A stretch of DNA of 64,000 bases, taken from positions 25,101,449 through 25,165,448 of the forward strand of contig NC_079491.1 of the NCBI RefSeq assembly GCF_020520425.1, in the 5' to 3' direction. The notes below the pieces were generated by a model. The model did no database searches and was not told where the DNA came from. It was given only the letters and a program-made list of their open reading frames with translations. Position numbers and translations under genes: made by a program. How positions within the stretch are numbered: the first letter of the stretch is position 1; the number at the start of each line of letters is the position of its first letter. The DNA comes from Spinacia oleracea. Lineage: Eukaryota > Streptophyta > Magnoliopsida > Caryophyllales > Amaranthaceae. Below, one piece after another: positions 30,926-42,351 of the stretch.

Positions 30926-33900
30926 ATGGATCGTAGTTGGAAGTATGGTAGACGTGACACAAAGGATTTCATGCATGGGGTTTCGGAGTTCTGTATGAGT
31001 GCTTTGCAACATCAAGCTAGTGCGGGGGTCAAAGAGTTTTTTTGTCCTTGTTCTGATTGTGAGAATGTGAACACGGTCAATAATGTTTTGGTGATTAGAG
31101 ATCATGTATTTATGCGTGGTTTTAGACCTAATTACCATGTATGGGTTTATCATGGTGAGAGTGGAGTGTACGTAGGTAATTCTAGTAAGAATGTTGTGCA
31201 TGAACAAGAAGAAGCTATCTATGTGGAAGAGGAAGCCGATTGTTTTGAGGATGACGATGAGGTTGAAAATAGTATTGATGATGATAATGATCGTGTGGAG
31301 GACATGTTACACGAGGTCGAGGATGAGGTTCGCGATCGTGTTTTTGAGTGCTTGTCTAAGGCGGCTGAAACGCCACTGTATCTTGGTTGTACAAAGTATA
31401 GCAAGCTTTCGGCTGTTTGCACACTCTACAATATCAAGACAAGCGGAGGCTGGACTGACATTAGTTTCACTGAGTTGTTGGTGGCGCTAAGTGATATGTT
31501 ACCGGCTGGCAATGAACTTCCCAGGTCGAACTATTATGCCAAGAAGCTCATGTGTCCCTTTGGTTTAGAGTACAAGAAGATACATGCTTGTCCAAATGAT
31601 TGCCTGCTATATCATAAGCAGTATGAGAATTTGGATAAGTGTCCACGGTGCGGAGTGTCGCGTTACAAACGCAAAGGGGTAAGCGAGGGTAAGAATGTGT
31701 ACCCAGCTAAGGTGTTGTGGTATCTTCCCATAATACTGAGATTCAAGCGCTTGTTTTCGATAAAAAAAATATGCAAGGAATTTGAGGTGTCATGCAGATC
31801 CTGATCGAAGGAAGAAAGATGGTTTGCTTAGACATCCTGCTGATTCTCCCCAGTGGAAGACTATTGACAAGCTTTATGACACTTTTGGTAAGGAACCTCG
31901 GAATTTGAGGCTTGGGTTATGTACAGATGGGATGAATCCATTTGGCACTCTTAGCTCCCAACATAGTACATGGCCAGTACTTTTAGTAATATATAATTTA
32001 CCTCCTTGGTTGTGTATGAAACGCAAGTACATCATGTTGTCGCTTCTTATATCGGGGCCTAAACAACCGGGAAACGACATAGATGTCTACCTTGAACCTC
32101 TCGTTGATGAGTTGAGAAAGATGTGGGATGAAGGGGTTTCCGTATTTGATGCACATGCAAATGAGACGTTTAGATTGCGTGCAATGCTTTTTTGCACCAT
32201 CAATGACTTCCCTGCTTATGGTAACTTATCCGGGTACAAGAACAAAGGAAGGAAAGCATGCCCGACTTATGAAGATGATACACAATCCAAATATATTTCT
32301 GAATGTCACAAATATGTGTTCTTGCGAACGCGAAGGCTTCTTAGACGTGATCATCCCTATCGTAAGATGAAGACAACATTCGATGGGGATGTTGAGATGG
32401 ATGTCGCCCGTAGAGCGTTGACTGGTAAGGAAGTTTATAAGCGGGTCAAGGGTGTTGAAATGGTCTTCGGCAAGTCAGTGAAAGACAGGGGTACAACTGG
32501 ATTATGGAAAAAAGAGTCCGTGTTCTGGAAACTTCCATATTGGAAAGATCTACCGGTTAGGCATTGTCTTGACGTCATGCATATCGAGAAAAATGTTTGT
32601 GAAGCAATTCTTGGGACACTTATGAATATTCCGGGCAAGACAAAGGATACCAAGGGAGTGCGAGAATACTTTAAAAGTAAGGGGCTTCGTCCAGAGCTGT
32701 GGCCTCAGACATCGGAAAATAATAGAAGGATGGAAATGGAAACAGGGGGTGCCAAGACAAAAGGCAAAGGCAAAGGCAAAGGCAAAGAAAAGGGCAACGA
32801 CAAAGGGAAGAAGAATACCCATTACTTGCCTCCGGCTTGTTACACATTGTCCAAAGTAGAAAAGCGGTTATTTTGTGAGTGCTTGTATGGCATTAAGGTT
32901 CCCTCGGGGTACTCATCAAACATGAAAAGATTTGTGTCTTTAAATGGCGAGTTGAAGTTGACAAGTATGAAATCTCACGAATGTCATGTCATGATGCAAA
33001 CCTTCTTACCCATTGCAATTCGTGGGATATTTCCAAAGCATGTGAGACATACTATTACTAGTCTTTGTTCATTTTTCAATACGATATGTAGCAAAGTGCT
33101 TGATCCGTCAACACTCGATGAACTTCAGAACAAAGTAATCCAAACAATATGCGAATTTGAGATGTATTTTCCACCTTCGTTCTTTGACATAATGGTTCAT
33201 TTAATTTTCCATCTTGTTCGAGAAATTAAGTTGTGCGATCCAGTGTTCTTGAGGTGGTGTTATCCTTTTGAGAGACACATGGGTGTTTTACAAGATAAAG
33301 TGAGGAATCCTACACAACCAGAAGGTAGTATGATTCAAGGCACCGTGGGTGAAGAAGTTGGAAATTTTGTGGCCGAGTATTTAGCAAAACTTGAACCGAT
33401 TGGACTTCCTACATCCCGGCATGAGGGAAGACTAGAAGGCAAGGGTACAATTGGGTCAAAATTGATCTCACCTCCTACGCATAAGCTGTTACAAGCTCAC
33501 TTATATGTGTTGCATCATATTCTAGCCGTCCACCCGTATTTGGTGATGCATAAGCAGGAATTGGCTAATGAATACCCTTCCAAAGGGGAAAGAGAATTGA
33601 CGCAATTGCATAATAGAGAGTTTATTAAATGGTTCCAAGATAAGGTGATGGGTGAACTAGAAGTAGCTGGTAATACTGTTTGTGAAACTGTTCAGTATCT
33701 AGCTCTTGGTCCTCAGGAAGCCGTGCAGTCATATCAGGGTTATGATGTCATTGGATACACATTTTGGACCGAGCGCCAAGATCAGAAGTCGTTGTCAGTG
33801 CAAAATAGTGGTGTCTCCCTTGTGGCGTCATCAAGAGAGTATGCTAGTGCTAAGGATAGATCTCCGGTTGATGCCGAGTTGTCTTACTATGGGCGAGTCC

Positions 33901-34307
33901 AAGATATATGGGAGCTTGAGTACGGAACAAAATTGACTGTTGGTCTGTTTTGGTGCAAGTGGGCTGATAATAATAAGAGGTGTGTAAAAAGGGATGATCC
34001 TTGTGGGTTCACTCTTGTAGACCTGGGTCGTTTGCGTGAGACTGATGAGCCATTTATACTTGTATCACAAGCTAAGCAAATATTTTATATAACCGACCCC
34101 GCCGATAAGAAGTGGTCAATTGTTGTACCGGGAAAGAGAAGCATCCTCGGTGTCGGTGATGTTGAGGATGAGGACGAGTATGATGCTTTTGATGATACAC
34201 CTCCTTTCACCAATCCCGAAACCGAAGTGACAAACAATGTGGATAATGACACAAATTACATGCGTTTAGATCACACGGAAGGAATACTTGTTGATGACGA
34301 AATCTAG
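30926..34307 (+). pseudogene. TNP2-like CACTA transposase, one frameshift
   Basis: Begins MDRSWKYGRRDTKDFMHGV, with a Transpos_assoc domain (about residues 1-75, containing FFCPCSDCENV). The core follows with KLMCPFGLEYKKIHACPNDC and CPRCGVSRYKRK. After 31761 the reading frame changes at an A8 run (31762-31769) and continues open from about 31770 to 34307. The second part holds the Transposase_21 motifs LCTDGMNPFG, GNDIDVYLEPLVDELRKMW, DFPAYGNLSGY and LDVMHIEKNVCE. A DUF4218 region (LNGELKLTSMKSHECHVMMQ) and DUF4216 (YYGRVQDIWELEYG) come next, with a KGKGKGKGKEKG linker at about 32759. TNP2 proteins cut and join the CACTA ends. Apart from the one-base shift the gene looks complete, so it is either a recent mutation or an assembly error. 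Confidence 0.88.
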
Positions 34308-34580
34308 CAATGGTTAGAGGTATGAACTAAACAAGTCAAATTGGCACAACATCTAGCTTTTTAATTTAGTTCTTGTCACTGTGTGTTGGACCGTACTAAC
34401 AGGCCACATGTTCAATTGGTCTACAGTACATGAATCAAGAAAACACAAGAGGCGACTTCAGACCAGCCTGAAGAAACAACCAACAAGGAGCAGTTGGTGG
34501 TGCAAGACTTGTGTATTGTGTTGGTGGTGCAAGACTTGTATATTGTGTACTGAAGAAAACCACATTGATGCAATGTACTT

Positions 34581-35543
34581 GTGTATTGTAGGGGTGTTCA
34601 TTACCGGGTACCCGGCTAAACGGGTACCCGAAAATGCGGGTACCCGTAAATACGGGTAGTCATTTTATCGGCCCGTGCCCGACCCGGGATAACCGGGTAC
34701 CCGTTAAACGGGTACCCGGTTATTCCGGGTCGGGTCACAGGGTACCCGGTTAATTTCTTTATTAAAAAAAAATCTCATACTTCTGTAAATAATCATGTAG
34801 CATAATATGAGATTTAAACCCTGTAAAATGTAAATAATCATGTAGCAACAGACGCATATATTAGATTATTAGCAAGGACATAACTATAAGAAATAAGCTC
34901 ATTCATGGATGTGCAAAGCCAGCCAAGCAGTAGCAGAAGCATCCCTGTAACTCATCATCATCGATTTCGCCTTCAACCACTAGCATACAACCTTCACCCA
35001 AGACGACTACCTCCATCAACGCCCTTCACCATTCGTTGCTCTTCGACGACAATGGCATCATTGGCTTGTGGAGTACATTCAACAATGATTTCGACTTCTC
35101 AAATCTTGTCGTACAGTCAGACAACAACACCAATCTTCATATAACAGCGAGCAAGGAGGGGTGAGACTTGAGAGAGGAGATCAAGGAGGTGAGAGAGTGA
35201 GAGATTGAGAGGAGCGGCGGATGAATGTTTGACAAAACCCTAAAATCTAAAGTTCTAAACTAGTTAACTGACTAAATTGAGTAAATTCTCTCAATTGTTA
35301 AGAGGCCCAACACGCACAAATTTCTTTTTCTTTTTTTTCTGTTTTTAACGGGTATTCGGGTACCCGTTTAGTCAAAGTAGCGGCCCATGCCCCGACCCGG
35401 TACCCGGAATTTTTGCCGGGTCGGGTACCCGGCCCATTTATTTTTAAAAAATCAGCAAATTACCCGCTTTATTTGTACCGGGTCATCGGGTCAACGGGTC
35501 GGGTAATGCGGGTCGGGTATTTTTGAACACCCCTAGTGTATTG
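34581..35543. mobile_element. hAT element inserted in the CACTA, 8-bp TSD
   Basis: GTGTATTG occurs at 34581-34588 and 35536-35543. The body 34589-35535 (947 bp) has perfect 12-bp inverted termini TAGGGGTGTTCA / TGAACACCCCTA. Both ends carry GGGTACCCGG-type repeats. The middle (34860-35240) is unique and includes an 80-codon ORF that looks like nothing known. It is non-autonomous. Confidence 0.92.
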
Positions 35544-35737
35544 TGTTGTGTTGAAATTTGTAACCTAAAGTTACTATATTGGGCGTAGTCACATTTTAGC
35601 TATTGGTAGTTTGTATTGTACGTATTTGGTATTTTGGTATTTTGTATTGTACATATTTTGAGCCTGACTATTTGGGCTTCGGCCTCGTAGTCTTGCTTTG
35701 TTTTTAAGTTCATTTCTTTTAATATAAGTTTGACTAT

Positions 35738-37709
35738 TGTTATTCGGATGGAACACGTACAAGATGGGGGGTGAATTGTAATTTGGAACTTGCTTCTAAC
35801 TTTTTGCGGAATTATAAAAGAAACTTAAAAGCAAGTATAGAAAATAATGCAAGAGAGAATTTAGTGTGGAAATCTTCTTGAAAATTATCAAGAAGACAAA
35901 ACCACGACCACGGGGGATTTTAACGACGAGCTCTCATTCATCAAGCGAACGACCCTGTTACTAACTTAATTGGAAACTCTATCAACCCAAGTTCCCCGTG
36001 AACTTAGGATCCCATACAAAGAGTATAACATTCACGCTTAGTTGTGTTTAATACTCTCTCAAGACTTCACTCAAAGCCTTTCCAAATACAATAGGAACTC
36101 ACTCAAGTTCCTAACCCAAACCTGTTACAATATATGAGAAGCGTAGAAGAACTGTAAAGGAACAAGAACTTTAGTGTAGGAACTGAAGGAACTTAGAACT
36201 GAGGAACTGACTCATAAACGTGGAACAAATATATTTTCTTTAATTACCTTCCACGTAAACCAGACTCTGTGGAATGACTGAGAAGTCAGACACCTTGGAA
36301 TGAATGCTAAGATCCTCTTTTATAGTGTTGGAACTCCTAACTGCTTTCCCCATAATCTCTTCAACTATCAGCCATATTCCCATGTTCCTAGGCATGTACC
36401 CATGACCTCTATAGTTGATGAGAACGTGGTATATGAACGTGGATATAATGTACTTGGGGAACAAGCTAATACCAAGTAACGCATCCTAGTTTCTAGGCGT
36501 GATCCTAACATCAATAACTAATATGTCAGTTATATTTAACGTGTTATATTAAACGTGATTTAATAACTGATTTCATAGGATTCCTAAGTTAATAGGAACC
36601 TACCTAATTAATCTACTGATAAACGTATATTAATATTTGACTAACCTAGGATACCCAAATTAGTAGGACTCTAATTAATTAATTAGTTAATTCCAAGATA
36701 CCCAACTTAACAAGACTCTAATTAATTAACTAATTAATTCCAAAATATAAAACATATTTATCTTATTAAGAATCCTAGACTTAGTCAATTACCTATTTAT
36801 CTAAGGACTTTTAATCAAATTAAAACTCTTAAATAAACTATCCTAAATCACGTTTATATTCTAAACTTACTGACAATTAGATTAATGCATATTGACATTA
36901 TACTTAGGATGCATACCAAGTTCCTAGACACGAGTTCCACGAGTTCCTTTTAATACCTTGTTCCATTACCTTTCACGTTTCCACATACTCACATGAATCC
37001 TAGAAAATAAACTCTTGTTTCTTGTCTTCATGTTTCATGCTGCTCCGCATGTTGGTTGTTCCTCAGGAACAAGTGCTCCGCATGTTGGTTGTTCCTCGGG
37101 AACAAGTGCTCCTCGGGAACAATGGTTGATCCTCAGGAACAAGTGCTCCGCATGTTGGTTGTTCCTCGGGAACAAGTGCTCCTCATATTGGTTGTTCCTC
37201 GGGAACAAGTGCTCCTCGGGAACAATGGTTGATCCTCAGGAACAAGCATCTTTAGGAACAGCCATCTTTAGGAACAGCCATCTCTAGGAACATCCATCTT
37301 TAGGAACAGCCGTCTTTAGGAACAGCCGTCTTTGGGAACAGCCGTCTTTGGGAACAGCCGTCTTTGGGAACAGACGTCTTTGGGAACAGCCGTCTTCGGG
37401 AACAGCCTTCTTTGGGAACAGCCATCTCTATCGGGATTCCTCTAGCTCATCTGGAGTTCTAGTTCTTCCGCATGAACGTTAAAACTCCCAGCTTCTCTAG
37501 AGTTTATCCTTAGGAACTGCTCTGCAATTCCAGCTCTGGATTTTATGCTTCTTTGTTATAAGCATCTCACAATCATCAACTTCCAGTAAGCTTTATTATT
37601 GATGACTTGGGCACAACTATTCATTAATGATCCTTGCACACATACAACTTGAAAACCACGTTAGTTGATTACGTTAGTTTGTCATCATCAAAACCATATT
37701 GGCTCAACA
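35738..37709 (-). repeat. LTR copy 1 (1972 bp)
   Basis: Begins TGTTATTCGG and ends GGCTCAACA on the plus strand. It differs from copies 2 and 3 at a few positions, for example AAGTAACGCAT here against AAGTAATGCAT, and GAACGTTAAAA against GAACTTTAAAA. It holds two tandem-repeat tracts near 37045-37230 and 37225-37430. The 74- and 90-codon ORFs inside recur in each copy and are not genes. Confidence 0.95.
37225..37430 (-). repeat. 16-bp GGAACAGCCGTCTTTG tandem array within the LTR
   Basis: A 16-bp unit (GGAACAGCC(A/G)TCTTT(A/G)) repeats about a dozen times. The same array is in LTR copies 2 and 3. Copy 3 is one unit shorter, which explains its 16-bp shorter length. Confidence 0.9.
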
Positions 37710-37725
37710 ATTTCCCCCTTTTTGG
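37710..37725 (-). other. Polypurine tract copy 1
   Basis: The complement of ATTTCCCCCTTTTTGG lies directly beside LTR copy 1. It serves as the plus-strand primer site of the minus-oriented element. The same tract lies at 42352-42367. Confidence 0.8.
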
Positions 37726-40366
37726 TGATGACAAACCAAGGCAAAGTAACAATAAAACTAACAGAAACTTAGTAGCAAGATCATTATTTAGTAGAGAATA
37801 AAACATAAATAACTATTAATCATCTTATAAAAGTAGGAAATAAGTATCTTTGCCTTTTCTCTTCCCCCTTTGACATCATCAAAAAGTGTACTTCGTTTCA
37901 AGGATTTATAAACAATCTTCTAGATGTACATTGACACCACACCACCAAGAACATATAGTTAATGGTCAAACATGAGGCAAAAGAAAGTATTAATTTGCTC
38001 AAACGTCAATCTAGTAATATTAGCCATCCTCACGCATACATCAATAAATCAGTCAAAGAAGCTAAAGTGTAGTTGTCAACAGTATAATCTCATTTTCACC
38101 AAAGTGCAACACATTAATAAGAATAAGTCAAATGTCCAATGAGTTCCAAAGAAAATAGATAATTGATGGAAAAATTTATGAAGAGATAAGCAGGCTAATG
38201 GGATGAATAGATTTATTCCTTTGTCACTTGTTTCTCAAGCATGCCTCCCTTTTTCTCACAATTTCAACTGAAGTTCCTCCTCATAAAATACATTGTTGTT
38301 CCTTCTCTTTCTTTTTCTATTCTTCTTTAGCAGTACATAGTGTCCTTTTCTTCTTCATATAGTTTATTTGAAGCTTTTTTATAGTTCCTTCATTCGATAA
38401 TTTTTGTAGGAACTTACGTTTATGGTGTAAGTTCCCTTGTGAATCATTAAAGAACTTGATATTTTTTAAAGATAATTCTTTGAGATACTGAAACCTTCAT
38501 TTGTTTTTCAACTTGGAAACTTAACTGCTTGTAGGAACTTCTTATCCCTTCTATTTCTTCCTTCACATAGCTCTCCTTTTGTTCCCCTCTTTTTCTTTTT
38601 TTTCTTTTTTTTTTCATTTTTCTTCTGCCTTCCTTTTTTTTTTTCATCTCCTTTAATTTTACCTTTCAAAATTACATCTCTATTAATCACCTTCCTCATT
38701 AGTTCCCCCTCAACAATTGCTACATCATGTAAGTGACAAAGGAGGAATATTTAGTATAGAATTTTTATACAGTGATGAATTTTTTTTAAAATGTTTATGA
38801 AAAGAAAAATAAATCAATGTGTGATATTAATTGATTTGGATCTCTAATATGTTGTAGAGATACGGTAGGAAAAGTGTAGGAAATATTTTTGTGAGGAACA
38901 AGAGTTTAATTGGTGGATATCATGGAAGAAAGAAATTATCACACATTATAGGATTTGGACATTCTTAATAGTGCACATGGATCGAATGAAAAAGCCTTAT
39001 TTTGTTCCATAAGGAAATGGAACTTCACTTTTTGCTTCTTTTTCCTTTTTATTAACGCATAAGCAGTTTGGAAACTAAGGGTAATATTACAAAGACATCA
39101 GTGAGTCCTTAATTCAATTCTAGCTCATGACTACGTACAAGACATAGAAAAATTGTAGTGTCAATTTTATAAGGAAGACTATTCACATAAACTCTACACC
39201 TATAATACACAATTCAATGAGTCTTAAGGGAAATTCAAAGAAAATTCAACGAATTTCAAACTTATATAAGATTTTCCTACATTATTAATAAGCCTTTTAG
39301 TGAGAGAATAAAATATATTGCTAATGAATCACTAGGAACAACTAGTGCCATGCGTTGTTCCCCCTCACTTAAGCATTCATATAGTCTAGTTATTAAATCA
39401 AGGAACACTACTTTTCTTGGGTTCCGTATTGAAACAAATAACAGACTGTTGAAATAAACATACCTCAGATTCGACTTAAAGTCAAAATTTTTCATTAAAC
39501 ATAGTTGTGAATCTTGAAGTGTTCCTTTGTCCGAAAGTTCCTCTTCGGATTTTGATCTATATTCCCATTTAAGGTGCTGATGTAATATGCCATCTAAAAT
39601 GCCGCACCATCATGAGTTCCTAAGCATAAGTCACGGGTCATCAATGAACCAGCGAGTTCCTCAATGTTGAACTTGAACTTGCAGGAACAAGGAAGAAACT
39701 GGTGCGTCAAGTTTCTGACAGATTAGTGTGCACCTTTGTTTGTTCCTGTACCAATTCCTTAGGCAAGGGAACCCAACATGATTTGGGTCCCTTCTTGTTA
39801 GTAATGACTGTTAAAAATATAATTAAAACAACTACTACTACCAAGATACAATATGCATTCATATAAATGATATTCAATATATTCATGAAGCATATAAAAT
39901 AATAATTCTTAAGCAAAAAAAAAAATAGCAGTGTATAACGTTGCCGAAAAATTAAAAATTTCAAGTTCCACAGATTCTTGTGTGCATTTTCTCAAAAGTC
40001 GTTTCCTTGAACTAATTTAAATATACTGGAGTTTTAAAAATAAATTGAAAAATCGGCTATTAAAAATAGATTTTAGATTTTTCAAATTCGATTTTAAATC
40101 AAAATAAAACAGTAGTTCCATTTGAAACAATGCAAGGAACAAGCAATAAATTAATGTATGCACACAAATAAAGTCTAAAGGAAGATATATTTACCTTAGA
40201 AGATTGTCTGTTACACCTTGACTGGCCTTTATTTGACAATGAAATTCAGATCTCCCTTGTTCCTTTGAATATGTAGGACCGAGTTCCTTTCGTCAAGTTT
40301 CTTGTAATTGTTCCTCCTTCCAGGAACTTAACTCAGCAGGGTTGCCTGCTTATCAGCGAGTTCCGG

Positions 40367-40379
40367 CTCTGATACCAAC
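40367..40379 (-). other. Primer-binding site, initiator tRNA-Met type
   Basis: The minus strand reads TTGGTATCAGAGC next to the LTR end, matching the common plant tRNA-iMet primer site TGGTATCAGAGC. The same site lies beside LTR copy 3 at about 45011-45023. Confidence 0.85.
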
Positions 40380-42351
40380 TGTTATTCGGATGGAACACGT
40401 ACAAGAGGGGGGGTGAATTGTAATTTGGAACTTGCTTCTAACTTTTTGCGGAATTATAAAAGAAACTTAAAAGCAAGTATAGAAAATAATGCAAGAGAGA
40501 ATTTAGTGTGGAAATCTTCTTGAAAATTATCAAGAAGACAAAACCACGACCACGGGGGATTTTAACGACGAGCTCTCATTCATCAAGCGAACGACCCTGT
40601 TACTAACTTAATTGGAAACTCTATCAACCCAAGTTCCCCGTGAACTTAGGATCCCATACAAAGAGTATAACATTCACGCTTAGTTGTGTTTAATACTCTC
40701 TCAATACTTCACTCAAAGCCTTTCCAAATACAATAGGAACTCACTCAAGTTCCTAACCCAAACCTGTTACAATATATGAGAAGCGTAGAAGAACTGTAAA
40801 GGAACAAGAACTTTAGTGTAGGAACTGAAGGAACTTAGAACTGAGGAACTGACTCATAAACGTGGAACAAATATATTTTCTTTAATTACCTTCCACGTAA
40901 ACCAGACTCTGTGGAATGACTGAGAAGTCAGACACCTTGGAATGAATGCTAAGATCCTCTTTTATAGTGTTGGAACTCCTAACTGCTTTCCCCATAATCT
41001 CTTCAACTATCAGCCATATTCCCATGTTCCTAGGCATGTACCCATGACCTCTATAGTTGATGAGAACGTGGTATATGAACGTGGATATAATGTACTTGGG
41101 GAACAAGCTAATACCAAGTAATGCATCCTAGTTTCTAGGCGTGATCCTAACATCAATAACTAATATGTCAGTTATATTTAACGTGTTATATTAAACGTGA
41201 TTTAATAACTGATTTCATAGGATTCCTAAGTTAATAGGAACCTACCTAATTAATCTACTGATAAACGTATATTAATATTTGACTAACCTAGGATACCCAA
41301 ATTAGTAGGACTCTAATTAATTAATTAGTTAATTCCAAGATACCCAACTTAACAAGACTCTAATTAATTAACTAATTAATTCCAAAATATAAAACATATT
41401 TATCTTATTAAGAATCCTAGACTTAGTCAATTACCTATTTATCTAAGGACTTTTAATCAAATTAAAACTCTTAAATAAACTATCCTAAATCACGTTTATA
41501 TTCTAAACTTACTGACAATTAGATTAATGCATATTGACATTATACTTAGGATGCATACCAAGTTCCTAGACACGAGTTCCACGAGTTCCTTTTAATACCT
41601 TGTTCCATTACCTTTCACGTTTCCACATACTCACATGAATCCTAGAAAATAAACTCTTGTTTCTTGTCTTCATGTTTCATGCTGCTCCGCATGTTGGTTG
41701 TTCCTCAGGAACAAGTGCTCCGCATGTTGGTTGTTCCTCGGGAACAAGTGCTCCTCGGGAACAATGGTTGATCCTCAGGAACAAGTGCTCCGCATGTTGG
41801 TTGTTCCTCGGGAACAAGTGCTCCTCATATTGGTTGTTCCTCGGGAACAAGTGCTCCTCGGGAACAATGGTTGATCCTCAGGAACAAGCATCTTTAGGAA
41901 CAGCCATCTTTAGGAACAGCCATCTCTAGGAACATCCATCTTTAGGAACAGCCGTCTTTAGGAACAGCCGTCTTTGGGAACAGCCGTCTTTGGGAACAGC
42001 CGTCTTTGGGAACAGACGTCTTTGGGAACAGCCGTCTTCGGGAACAACCTTCTTTGGGAACAGCCATCTCTATCGGGATTCCTCTAGCTCATCTGGAGTT
42101 CTAGTTCTTCCGCATGAACTTTAAAACTCCCAGCTTCTCTAGAGTTTATCCTTAGGAACTGCTCTGCAATTCCAGCTCTGGATTTTATGCTTCTTTGTTA
42201 TAAGCATCTCACAATCATCAACTTCCAGTAAGCTTTATTATTGATGACTTGGGCACAACTATTCATTAATGATCCTTGCACACATACAACTTGAAAACCA
42301 CGTTAGTTGATTACGTTAGTTTGTCATCATCAAAACCATATTGGCTCAACA
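40380..42351 (-). repeat. LTR copy 2 (1972 bp)
   Basis: The same length as copy 1. It shares the diagnostic differences AAGTAATGCAT and GAACTTTAAAA with copy 3. Confidence 0.95.

Larger units (their letters stand above)
37710..40379 (-). mobile_element. LARD interior copy 1
   Basis: About 2.67 kb with no gag/pol ORF. A T/C-rich tract lies at 38590-38650. The word GGAAC/GTTCC recurs throughout. Confidence 0.9.

Noticed and set aside
31755..31775. Programmed ribosomal frameshift in TNP2
   Set aside because: The required shift is forward by one at a plain A8 run. Known CACTA TNP2 genes do not use frameshifting, so an indel or sequencing error is simpler.
34905..35144. An 80-codon ORF as a host gene
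   Set aside because: It lies inside a non-autonomous hAT, has no known domain and no splice or promoter evidence.
36240..37287. ORFs of 74 and 90 codons repeated three times (also at 40882-41929 and 45526-46573)
   Set aside because: They lie inside the LTR copies, match no domain, and their repetition follows from LTR duplication. The 90-codon one is the translated TTCCTCGGGAACAAG array.
37225..37430. Regular 16-bp repeats that could look like a CRISPR array
   Set aside because: Units are directly adjacent without spacers, occur inside a plant LTR, and no cas genes exist in a eukaryotic genome.
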